Positions 35,879 to 46,300 of a stretch of DNA of 64,000 nucleotides are shown here, one piece after another (position 1 is the first letter of the stretch; every line of letters starts with the position of its first letter). The notes below the pieces were generated by a model. It had not been told where the DNA came from, did not search any database, and saw nothing but the letters and a program-made list of their open reading frames with translations. The stretch covers positions 99,065-163,064 of the forward strand of contig JAFYOP010000006.1 in the NCBI GenBank assembly GCA_017547885.1. The letters are read 5' to 3'. The stretch is from Clostridia bacterium. Lineage in GTDB: Bacteria > Bacillota > Clostridia > Christensenellales > CAG-138. A program made the position numbers and the translations under genes.

Positions 35879-37474
35879 GTGAGGTCTATAATCCGTACGG
35901 TCCTGCCGGAAAAGCTGTCGGAATCCCTGAAGTCAGTGCTGCCTGTCACGGTGGTTATTTTCCTGCTGTGCTTTTTCGTAGCACCCGTCCCAAACAGCGT
36001 TATGCTGGCCTTTGTAATGGGAGCCTGTTTCCTGGTAGTGGGAATGGGTCTGTTCTCTTTGGGCGCAGATATGGCCATGGCACGAATAGGTGAGCATATC
36101 GGCGCGGTGATGTCCCGCTCAAGAAAGCTGTGTATAATCCTTGCGGTCAGCCTTGCTGTAGGCATATTTATAACGGTATCCGAGCCTGACCTTATGGTCC
36201 TTGCTCAGCAGGTGCCCAATATTCCCAACCCCGTTATAATATGGGCAGTAGCGCTGGGCGTGGGCTTTTTCCTTGTGCTGGCAATGCTTAGGATATTCTT
36301 CAACATCCCGCTGCGCTGGCTGCTTGTGGGCTTTTATGGCGTGCTGTTCGCTCTGGCCTTCTTTATCCCCCGGGACTATCTCTCCACCGCCTTTGACTCC
36401 GGCGGCGTTACCACAGGCCCCATGACGGTTCCCTTCATAATGGCACTGGGCGTTGGTGTTTCCTCTGTCCGAAGCGACAGCCGTGCCGGGGAAGACAGCT
36501 TTGGTCTTATCGCCCTGTGCTCCATAGGCCCTATAGCCGCAGTAATGATACTTGGTCTCCTATACAGCACCAAAGGCGGCGCCTATTCCCCTTTCCTCGT
36601 TCCCGCTATAAACAACTCCATGGAGCTGTGGGGCCTGTTTGCCCATGCGCTGCCTGAATACTTTAAAGAAGTGGCAATGGCCTTCCTTCCCATCGTGGGA
36701 ATATTCCTGGTTTTCCAGATGCCAAAGTCCCGCATGCGGGGCAACGAGCTTGTACGTGCCTGCGTAGGCATGCTGTATACCTTCCTGGGCTTGGTAATGT
36801 TCCTTACCGGCGCAAACGTAGGCTTTATGCCTGTTGGCAACTACCTTGGAGAGCTTATCGGCATACTGCCCTACAGGTGGATAATAGTTCCCATAGGCAT
36901 GCTGCTGGGCTATTTTATAGTTGCCGCAGAGCCTGCCGTACACGTTCTCAACAAGCAGGTATACGACATGACAGAGGGTATGATCCCTCCCAAGGCCATG
37001 AGCATAAGCCTTTCCGTGGGCGTGGCCATATCCGTTGGCCTCGCCATGCTGAGGGTGCTTACAGGCATGCCCATAATGTGGCTGCTTATTCCCGGATACG
37101 GGCTGGCCATCGTAATAAGCTTCCTTGTTCCCCCCATGTTTACCGCCATAGCCTTTGACTCGGGCGGCGTGGCCTCCGGCCCTATGACCGCCACCTTCCT
37201 GCTGCCCCTTGCAATGGGCCTTTGCGTAGCGGTTGGCGGCAACGTGGCGCAGGATGCTTTCGGTGTGGTTGCAATGGTAGCCATGACCCCCCTTATCACC
37301 ATTCAGATATTGGGGCTCATCTATAAGCACAAGGCCAAGCTGGCAGCGAAGGAAGCAGAAGCCATAGAAGAACCTGATACCATTGAAGCCGATGAAGAAC
37401 TCATCATACTGGAAGATGAGCCTATCATGCTTGAAGAAGAAATTATCACCCTTGATGAAGGAGGAGAGGAATGA
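35879..37474 (+). CDS. DUF1538 membrane protein
   Basis: A 531-residue integral membrane protein with about twelve hydrophobic segments in two homologous halves. Each half ends in the same motif, AFDSGGVTTGPMT near residue 170 and AFDSGGVASGPMT near 427, and each begins with a conserved loop containing GAxxGF/GMGLF and AEP/SEPD. The last 50 residues are an acidic cytoplasmic tail. This is the full DUF1538 duplication; transport is suspected but the substrate is unknown. It starts with GTG after AAGGAGG. Its stop overlaps the next start by four bases (ATGA), tying it to a PII-like sensor. Confidence 0.92.
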   Translation: MRSIIRTVLPEKLSESLKSVLPVTVVIFLLCFFVAPVPNSVMLAFVMGACFLVVGMGLFSLGADMAMARIGEHIGAVMSRSRKLCIILAVSLAVGIFITVSEPDLMVLAQQVPNIPNPVIIWAVALGVGFFLVLAMLRIFFNIPLRWLLVGFYGVLFALAFFIPRDYLSTAFDSGGVTTGPMTVPFIMALGVGVSSVRSDSRAGEDSFGLIALCSIGPIAAVMILGLLYSTKGGAYSPFLVPAINNSMELWGLFAHALPEYFKEVAMAFLPIVGIFLVFQMPKSRMRGNELVRACVGMLYTFLGLVMFLTGANVGFMPVGNYLGELIGILPYRWIIVPIGMLLGYFIVAAEPAVHVLNKQVYDMTEGMIPPKAMSISLSVGVAISVGLAMLRVLTGMPIMWLLIPGYGLAIVISFLVPPMFTAIAFDSGGVASGPMTATFLLPLAMGLCVAVGGNVAQDAFGVVAMVAMTPLITIQILGLIYKHKAKLAAKEAEAIEEPDTIEADEELIILEDEPIMLEEEIITLDEGGEE

Positions 37475-38157
37475 ACGGATACAGCATGGCAATGGCCATA
37501 ATCCGCCGGGATATTGCGGAAGAGTATATAGACTTTTTCCGCCATAACGGCTCCTGCATAGTATACAGCACCCACTGCGAAGGCTCTGCCCGCAAAAAGC
37601 TGCTGGATATGCTGGGTCTGGAACCTAAGGACAAGCAGATGCTGTGCTGCATGGTTCCCTCCCATCGTATCAGCTATATACTCAGACATCTGCGCACGGA
37701 AATGCGCATAGACGCGCCAAATACCGGCATAGCGTTTTTTCTCAACGTTGAGTGCATCGGCGGAGCCACCGCCCTGCGGTCACTCTGCACCGAAGACATC
37801 TTCACAGGAGACGAGGTAAAGAAAGTGAAAGAAAGTAAGCATTCCCTCATTGTAGCCATAGCCGAACGTGGTCACACCGACATTATTATGGACGCAGCCT
37901 GCGAGGCAGGCGCTTCCGGCGGAACCATAGTGCATGCCAAAGGTACCCTTGGCGAAGAGCGCGCAAAGTTCTTCGGCGTATCCATTGCCGAGGAAAAGGA
38001 TATGGTATACATTGTGGCCCCTTCTGATAAACGCACAGCCATCATGACCTCCATAATGCAAAAGGCAGGAGCCAAATCTCCCGCCCGCACCATTATGTTC
38101 TCCCTGCCCGTTGAGGCTGTTGCCGGCATACGAACCGCCGATGAGGACAGCGAATAA
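37471..38157 (+). CDS. Double PII-like signalling protein
   Basis: A 228-residue soluble protein with two PII-like ferredoxin-fold domains. The second (about residues 115-225) is clearest: KHSLIVAIAERGHTDIIMDAA, GASGGTIVHAKGT (the loop region of PII proteins) and EKDMVYIVAPSDKRTAIM. The first is more diverged. PII-like proteins bind nucleotides and regulate membrane transporters. Translation is coupled to the DUF1538 gene by a four-base overlap, so this protein most likely senses a nucleotide signal and gates that membrane protein. No uridylylation-site tyrosine is obvious. Confidence 0.88.
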   Translation: MNGYSMAMAIIRRDIAEEYIDFFRHNGSCIVYSTHCEGSARKKLLDMLGLEPKDKQMLCCMVPSHRISYILRHLRTEMRIDAPNTGIAFFLNVECIGGATALRSLCTEDIFTGDEVKKVKESKHSLIVAIAERGHTDIIMDAACEAGASGGTIVHAKGTLGEERAKFFGVSIAEEKDMVYIVAPSDKRTAIMTSIMQKAGAKSPARTIMFSLPVEAVAGIRTADEDSE

Positions 38158-38161
38158 TAGC

Positions 38162-38302
38162 TTAGAGGATATACCCCTCCGCCACAAATCTGGCACCCTC
38201 GTGGGTCTTTTGCTCGGCGTCGCCGTACAGCAGCAAAAAGGCAGCCGTCAGCGCCGCTATGCCTATGGCTATTATCAGCCACATCGTCTTTTTCCTTGTC
38301 AT
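38162..38302 (-). CDS. 46-residue single-span membrane peptide, unrecognised
   Basis: Starts at the ATG at 38302 with AAAGGGGG eight bases upstream. It has a basic start (MTRKK), one membrane helix (about residues 7-25) and a short polar tail. It is convergent with the PII-like gene, four bases apart, and lies just downstream of the ygiQ-like gene terminator. No family is recognised. Confidence 0.5.
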   Translation of the reverse strand: MTRKKTMWLIIAIGIAALTAAFLLLYGDAEQKTHEGARFVAEGYIL

Positions 38303-38351
38303 ACCATTGCCCCCTTTTACCTTTAATCTGCCCAAATAAACAAAAAATATA

Positions 38352-38380
38352 AAAACGAACCGAAAAAATCGGTTCGTTTT
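38352..38380 (-). terminator. Terminator of the YgiQ-like gene
   Basis: AAAACGAACCGA (38352-38363) and TCGGTTCGTTTT (38369-38380) pair perfectly over 12 bp around AAAAA, with a T run on the minus strand. Confidence 0.92.
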
Positions 38381-38390
38381 TGCTTTGCGT

Positions 38391-40310
38391 TTACTTTGTC
38401 CGTTTTTTGTGGCGAGCAGTTTTTTTGTCCGCTGCCCTTCCATTGGGCTTTGTTCCTGTCCTTGCAGGCTTTGCCGTCTGGCCTGGCTTTTGCCGCTGTA
38501 GCGGCCTTTCCTCCCTGCGGGGAGGCACAAGGCAGTTCTTGCCTGTGCCTATCAGGTCTTCACGGTTGGCCTTTATCAGCGCCTGCCGTGCCTTCTCCCT
38601 GTACTGGGGCATAAAGTACTGCATCAGCGCACGCTGCATTTCCTTTTCATGCCTGTCCTTGGGCACATACACCTTTTCCATGGTACGGGGGTCGTATCCC
38701 GTATGATACATACAGGTGGAAAGTGTACCCGGTGTAGGGTAAAAATCCTGTACCTGCTCGGGGCGCTGGCCTGTTTTGTGAATATACTCCGCAAGCTCCA
38801 CCGCGCTGCTGAGGTCACTGCCGGGATGTGAGCTCATAAGGTACGGCACAAGGTACTGATCCTTGCCTATGCGCTTATTAAGGTTTGCGTACTTCTGGGC
38901 AAATCTGTCATAAAGTTCCCTTGAGGGCTTGCCCATAAGCCTCAGCACCCTGTCGTCCACATGCTCGGGAGCTACCTTCAGCCTGCCGCTTACGTGATGC
39001 TCCACAAGCTCACGCAGGAATGCGTCGGACTTATCGTACATGGCATAGTCATACCGTATGCCGGAGCGTACAAATACTTTTTTGATGCCGGGCAGCTCCC
39101 GAAGCTCCCGAAGCAGCCTTATATAATCCCTGTGGTCCGGCTGCATATTGGGGCAGGGGGTATATCCAAGGCACTGCCTGTCAGCACACACGCCATGCTT
39201 AAGCTGCTTTTTGCAGGCAGGCTGGCGAAAGTTTGCCGTTGGGCCTCCCACGTCATGTATGTATCCCTTAAAGTTGGGATGAGCGGTAAGCTGCTTTGCT
39301 TCGTCTATTATGGAAGAATGGCTTCTGGTCTGTATTATTCGGCCCTGATGAAAGGTAAGGGCACAGAATGAACAGGCCCCAAAGCATCCCCGGCAGGATG
39401 TGATGGAAAACTCTATCTCGTCCATGGCGGGTATATGCTGCTTATAGGACGGATGGGGCAGCCTTGTGTAGGGCAGGCCGTATACGTGATCCATCTCCCC
39501 TTCGCTCAATGGCATTGCAGGGGGATTCGCAACAAGGTACCCATCCCCATGGGGCTGTACCAGCCGCTTGCCGCGTATGGGATCCTGCTCCCGATACTGG
39601 GCCATAAAGGCCTGACAGTATGCCTTTTTATCCGATGCCACCTCGTCAAAGCCGGGTATCAGCTGATAATCGTATACGTTGTCCAGTTCCTTTACCCTGC
39701 AGCAGGTGCCGGGTATGTAGGTTATCTGCTCCACAGGCAGGCCGCCGTCCAGCGCATCTGCCACCTCCGCAATGACTCTCTCTCCCATGCCGTACATGAG
39801 AAGATCCGCACCGCTGTCCCACAGTATGCTCCTTCTTACCTTGTCATCCCAATAATCGTAATGGGCAAAGCGTCTAAGGCTGGCCTCTATGCCGCCGATG
39901 AGTATGGGAACGCCTCTATATGCTTCCCTTGCCCTGTTGGCATACACTATCACCGCCCTGTCAGGCCGTCTGCCCATTTCCCCGCCGGGGGTATAGGCAT
40001 CGGTGGTGCGGCGTTTTTTCGCCACGGTATAGTGGTTTACCATGGAGTCTATATTGCCTGAGCTTATCAAAAAGCCCAAGCGCGGCCTGCCCAGCCTTTT
40101 AAAGTCCTCGGCGCTGTGCCAGTCCGGCTGTGAGATTATACCTACGGTATACCCCTTGTCCTGCAGCACGCGGCTGATTATGGCAGGGCCAAAGCTGGGA
40201 TGGTCTATATAGGCATCCCCTATTATGTACACAAAGTCCAGCCGGTCTATGCCCAGCCTTTCCATATCCGCCCGTGAAACAGGCATAAAATTGTGATCTC
40301 TCTTATCCAT
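38391..40310 (-). CDS. YgiQ family radical SAM protein
   Basis: A 639-residue protein. The N-terminal region ([19 protein letters not shown]) is the family's B12-binding-like domain. The radical SAM cluster is in [20 protein letters not shown] near residue 300. A later CMYHTGYDP motif and the basic, low-complexity C-terminal tail (about 590-639) are also typical. YgiQ proteins are radical SAM enzymes of unknown substrate, widespread in anaerobes. It lies 31 bases downstream of the cyclic glucan synthase gene and may be co-transcribed with it. Confidence 0.95.
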   Translation of the reverse strand: MDKRDHNFMPVSRADMERLGIDRLDFVYIIGDAYIDHPSFGPAIISRVLQDKGYTVGIISQPDWHSAEDFKRLGRPRLGFLISSGNIDSMVNHYTVAKKRRTTDAYTPGGEMGRRPDRAVIVYANRAREAYRGVPILIGGIEASLRRFAHYDYWDDKVRRSILWDSGADLLMYGMGERVIAEVADALDGGLPVEQITYIPGTCCRVKELDNVYDYQLIPGFDEVASDKKAYCQAFMAQYREQDPIRGKRLVQPHGDGYLVANPPAMPLSEGEMDHVYGLPYTRLPHPSYKQHIPAMDEIEFSITSCRGCFGACSFCALTFHQGRIIQTRSHSSIIDEAKQLTAHPNFKGYIHDVGGPTANFRQPACKKQLKHGVCADRQCLGYTPCPNMQPDHRDYIRLLRELRELPGIKKVFVRSGIRYDYAMYDKSDAFLRELVEHHVSGRLKVAPEHVDDRVLRLMGKPSRELYDRFAQKYANLNKRIGKDQYLVPYLMSSHPGSDLSSAVELAEYIHKTGQRPEQVQDFYPTPGTLSTCMYHTGYDPRTMEKVYVPKDRHEKEMQRALMQYFMPQYREKARQALIKANREDLIGTGKNCLVPPRREERPLQRQKPGQTAKPARTGTKPNGRAADKKTARHKKRTK

Positions 40311-40341
40311 ATCCTAACTTTACAGCATGATACGGTATAAT

Positions 40342-43300
40342 TCAATCCCCTGTGCTCCCAATGGTTATATCATGGGTAAATCCATCATCCACAAGCTTTA
40401 TTTTTCCGCGGCTGTTTCGGTTCAGGCGCAGTATATACATACTTTCTCCATAGCGATATTCCACGGTATAGCTTTCAAAGGGTACGGTCGGAGCTATTTC
40501 CAGCGTGTCTCCCTTTTTCCGTACGCCCAGCATATCCTCAAGGCAAACCTTATACAGCCAGCCTGCGGCACCGGTATACCATGTCCACCCGCCCCGGCCA
40601 ATGTTTTTTTCAGTGTATACGTCCCCTGCCACAGCATACGGCTCTGTTTTGTATTTCATGGCCTGAGGCCGTGTCAGAGTGTGGTTTATTGGGTTCAGTC
40701 CATCGAATACAGCCAGTGCCTTATCCCCTCTGTTAAGGGCACACAGCCCCTTTACGACCCATGCCGCACCGTGGGTATACTGGCCTCCGTTTTCCCGAAC
40801 GCCGGGTATATAGGCCTGTATATATCCCACAGGCCTGTCAGAAGGATCAAACGGCGGGGTAAGCAGCTTTACTATGCCTTCCTGCTCCTCATAAAGCATA
40901 CTTAGCAGCGAATCTATAGCTTCATTCGCCCTGTCGCCGCCGCAAATGGCCGCCCAGGCCTGAGAAATACAGTCTATCCTGCACATGGAATTTTCCATTG
41001 TGCCAAGGGGTGTACCGTCGCCGTAATATGCCCGCGGATACCAAGCGCCGTCCCAAGTTTTTTCAAGGTTTGCCCTCAGCCTTTCCCGCCGCTGTGCAAA
41101 GCGCCTTGCGTCCGCTTTTTTATTCAGCCTGTTTGCCATGCTTTCCACACGGCTCAGCACATCCATCATAAACCAGCCCAGCCACACGCTTTCGCCTCCA
41201 TTTTCGCCTACCCTGTCCATGCCGTCGTTCCAGTCTCCGCCCCCCATAAGAGGCAGACCATGAAATCCTGTGTGTATGCTGTCCACTGCCCGCACACAGT
41301 GCATGTACAGGTTCTCCTTCTCCCTGCTGTCCTGCATATCCTCATAGAGATCCTTCCTGTCCTCAGGTATTGGCCTATGGGCAAGGTAGGTTATCATTTG
41401 ACTCAGTATGCCGGTATCTCCCGTTGTCTCCACATACTCCGCCGTCACATATGGCAAAAACAGCCTGTCATCGCTAATCCTTGTGCGCACGCCTTTGCTG
41501 GGGCTGTGCCACCAGTGCAGAACGTCGCCATCCTTGAACTGCTTTGAAGCGCAAAGCAATATATGCTCCCTCGCCCGCTCAGGTGCATGGTGCATCAGTG
41601 GCAGCATATCCTGCAGCTGATCGCGGAATCCGTATGCACCTCCGCTTTGATAGTATCCGCAGCGACCCAGTATTCTGGCGGCCCACACCTGATAAAGCAG
41701 CCGTCCATTCATCAGCCTGTCCATTGCAGGGTTCGGGGTGTGTATCACGATTCCGCCAAGCCTGCGCCGCCACAGTTCTTTCACTTGCCGCAGCTCTTCA
41801 CGGATATCCACCTCCACAGCCTCCGCCGCTCCCTCCCGGGTATCCTCCCCAAGGCAGAAGAAAAGCTCCTTTTCCTCCCCCGGTTCAAGGTGTACCGCAG
41901 TGCGCAGCACTGAGGCGGCACAGCCCAGGCCATGAGTGTTTGGCAGCTCCTCTGCGTCCCATCCTGCCCTGAATATGGCAGTTCTGTCCGAGCAGGCCTC
42001 GCAGGGCACAGAGGAGGCAATGTACGCTTGCTGTTTATTCTCTGCCTTTCTGCAGTTTCGGGCAAATATAAAGCCGCCTTCAGCATGTGTAAATATGGCT
42101 TCAGGCCGGGATATATCCCCAAGACACCACTCCACTCCGTACATTACGCTTATTTTTCGCCTTTGTTCCCCCGGGTTTTTTAGGCGTATCAGGCTATATT
42201 TTACGCTTTTTTCCCTGTGGACAAATACCGTAAGCTCCGTATGCAGCCCACTGTCTCCGGTAACGGATCTGCTGTATCCAAAGCCATGTTCTATCAATAT
42301 CCTGCCCTGCTGAAGAGACCCGGCGAAGGGAGAGTAAGTTTGGCCGCTGTCCATGTCCGTAAGCAGCAGGAACTCGCTTTGTGGGTCGTCCACCGGGGAA
42401 TCCTGCCATGGAGTAAGCCTGTTTTCCCGGCTGTTGCCGCTCCAGGTATATCCGCCGCCCTTCTCACTTACCATTGTTCCAAAGCTGCCATTGGCTATAA
42501 CATTGCACCACGGCATAGGAGTGTGCTCTCCCTTATCCAGAGAGATGACATATTCACCATCCCGCAAAAATCCGCCCAGGCCATTGTCAAATTCCGGCTC
42601 AGGCTTTGGTATGTCCAGAGGCTCATGTGCAATTCTGCCATAGCGGCGATATTCTGCTTCCCTTATGGGTTTGGGGCTAAACTGTCTGTTCAGGCTCATG
42701 CCGGGGTCTATCTCCACCACCGCCACTGAGCGCAGGGCATTATATTCCTCCTGAGTTAAATCATAGCCGTGTATAATGTGTATGCCGCTTATGGCTTCCA
42801 TCCGTTCCCTCAGCTCATTGCGATATTCCATGGGATAATCCCCCACCGCCGCCACATCCACCGGCCACAGCCTCTGTGCCATGTAAACCGAAAACTCCCC
42901 AAGAGCTTTTAATATCCTCACTTCCGTGACCCGGCTAACCCTTATCAGCACCACCGGTCTGTCCCCGGATATGCCCCACCGCCACAGTGCACCAAGGCCG
43001 CCGCTGCCGCCTTCACCTTTTCTTTTGTTCCCACCAAACATTACACGGGCAGCAATGCGCTCAAACAGATCTGCCTTGCCCGGCTCTATGCCGGCCATCA
43101 TAAGCATCCCGGCCGTATGTGCCTCCGCAAGGGCAAAGCATTCTCCCAGCTCTCCCTCTGTCTCTTCGCAGGCCTCCAGCGCCTGCTGCACACTGTCAGC
43201 ATATCCCATCAGCAAATACAGCTCCTGCCCTTCTCCCGGCTCCAATACAATGCGCGTGCGGGCGGCGGCATATGGCAGAACAGGCGAAGACACGTCTTCC

Positions 43301-46300
43301 TCCTGTACGGGCTGCAGCATTGCCTGTTCAGGTGTTTTTCCCCGGCCCACGGCTTTAAGCCTGTCCGAAAGGTAAACCACCTCTCCCGGGGATATCAGCT
43401 TTGTATAAAGATAGTCTCCGTGCTCCCCTTCTTTAGGCCGTTTTTCAAATATCAGCATGCCGCGGCGCAGGGCCGCATCTATGGTAAGTCTGTTGAATCC
43501 CGGATGAGCCGCCTCCTCTGCCCATTCACAAATGCATGGCTCAAAAAATCCCCCTATCTCTACACTCTTAGCTTCTGTTCCATGATTTGTAAGTGTGACT
43601 TTTCGCATCTCAGCCTCCTGCCTTGCGCAAACGCAAACCTCCAGCTTTGACGTGATATCTCCTTCCCTTCGGGTAAACTCAGCCTTATATGGCAGAAATA
43701 CAGCTTCTGCATCCTTTGCTGCATCATATACCCTTCCATCTGTGCTTATCATTATATGAACGCCCCAGCTGCCCCGAAGAGCATCTACCCTCCAGCGTGT
43801 CATCATAATATTTCTCCGCTTTGAAAAGCCCTGTCCGGAATCCGTTATATACAGAGTATAGCTGCCGTTTGTAAGCAGCTGGCTTTCCGGCACTTCCAGC
43901 GGTTTGCGTACATATCTGGGATGATATTGCTTTTTATGTTTTTCCCTTTTGCCTCCGAATTCCGCTGTACGCAAGGCCCTTATGCCAATTCCGTATGAAG
44001 GTATGCGTTCCTCATTGAGTATACGTACAGCGCCAAGCTCAGGCACACGCCAGAAGTATCCGCTAAGCACATCATCCTTTAACACATTTGCTATGGAGCA
44101 TATGCCCATGCCCTGATGATGTGCCATGTAGCTTTTTACTATCATATGCTCCTTATCCTCAGGCAGGCGTTTTTTCTCGTAATCTATCCCTTCATACATG
44201 CCGTACAGCCCCAAGGCCCCCAGTTCATTAAGACGATAGATATTCTCCATGGCGGCCTTTGGGGCAACCGGCAGAGCAAGCAGCGTAGAATATGGTGATA
44301 TTACCCGCTCCTGCCGCTGTCCTGTAAGGCTGAGCCGCTGTATCCCAAATGCTCGATACTGATAATACATACTGCGGTCAAATGCGTAGTAGCCAGACTC
44401 GGATATTCCCCATACCTGTCCGCCGGAAAGCCTGCGCTGTGCACGTACCGCACTTTCGCAGCTTTCACTTAAAAGAGTACCCGGCACGATGCTGGTAAAT
44501 ATCACAGGCATAAGGTATTCAAACATTGTGCCGCTCCAGGATACAAGGCTCCTGCCGCAAACCGGCACCATAGGCCTGCCAAGGCAGAACCAGTGTTTAT
44601 GCTCCACCTGCCCGAGAGCTATTGCCACAAGGCTTGTAACCCTTGCCTCAGATGCCATCAGATCGTACCATGAAGGGGACATTTCGCATCTGTCCCCATC
44701 GTACCCTATTCTGAACAGCTTTCTATCACTATCGTACAGTGCCCCAAATTCCATTCCCTTTGCAATGGAATAAAGCCGCAGCGAAAGCTCCTCATCACCT
44801 TCCTCCTCCATAGCACGGGCGGCTGTCAGCAGCGATGCCGCAAGATTACCGCTGTCTACCGTGGAAACATAGCGGGGACACAGCACTTCAAGGGTATCCG
44901 TTCGATACCAGTTATACAGATGCCCATGCCACTTTTCCATTCTCTCCAGTGTGTCTGCAATACGCTTTATTCGCTCTGCGGCCTCCTGCAGCTCAATAAT
45001 ATCCAGCCGCCACGCAGACAGTATCGCCATTATGCCCATACCTATATTTGTTGGGGATGTGTTAAGTACCGGCCTGTGGTGAGGATGCTGCTGAAAATTA
45101 TCCGGCGGAAGAAAATTGGTGCTTTCCTTGCAGAAGCTTTCGAAAAAGCCCCATGTGCTTTGGGCTATATCCATAAGCATCTCCCGCTCACCGTCAGACA
45201 GCGTATCCCTGCGGGGAGATTCATCCAGCGCCCATATCAGCAGAGGCATACCTATCCACAGCACCGCAAGGCAGGCGGCAAACACAGGTGTTTTGCCGAT
45301 TATTGCGCCCGCCGCCATAACTATGCCTATCGCCGGGTTAAAATACAGCGCCCCATAGTATCCGTTTATCCCTGAAGGCCTGCCGGAAATCTGCGCCGCG
45401 GTCTGCCATTCCAGCATACGCCGATGCGATATAAACATCCTGTATAATGAGCGGTTTCTTGCAGAACTGCACCTGTTTGCCGTATATGGCAGAGTAACTA
45501 TATCCAGCAGCGCCTGCTGGGCCGGCCTCAGCATATCTTTAACCATGCCGGCAGGGTTGGCATTCCTTGCCGTGATCATTCTGTATGGCAGCGTCAGCAG
45601 GTCAAATGCAAACCCGCCCCACAGAGCAAGCAGCGCCAGCAGGCAATGCCACCCAAATCCCGTATATGGCACTAGCATCGCCGTATACATCACCACCCAG
45701 GGAAGCATCGAGCGGCGCAGATTATCCAGTATTTTGCGGCGGGATAACATAGTAAGGGGATTCTCCCGCCTTACGCTGTGCGCATCCCGCACAGAGTCAT
45801 ACAAAAATGGTACCAGCTGCCAGTCACCGCGAATCCACCTGTGCTGCCGTTTCCACCATGAGATAAATGTGGCGGGCTCTCCATCATACAATGCAACATC
45901 TCCCGCATATCCGCAGCGAAGAAAGCAGCCCTCCAGCATATCGTGGCTGAGTACCGTATTGTCGGGTATCCATTCCATAACAGTATCTCTAAAGGCTGCC
46001 ACATCAAATATACCTTTCCCCCCAAACAGGCCGCATCCGAATACATCCTGATAAAACTCCGGCGCGGTGGGAAAATAGCCATCCACGCCGGGTGTGGAAG
46101 ATACTATTCCGACAAAGCGGCTTCTTGATGCGCTCCGTGCCGTGGTCACCATGCGGGGAGATATTATTCCATACCCTGTCCTTACCGCCCCGCATGATAT
46201 TTCAGGCTTATTCAGGGGATGCTCCATACAGCCTATCAAAGATGCCGCCGCCCCGGGCGGCAGTATGGTGTCTGCGTCCAGAGTCAGGCAATATGCTATT

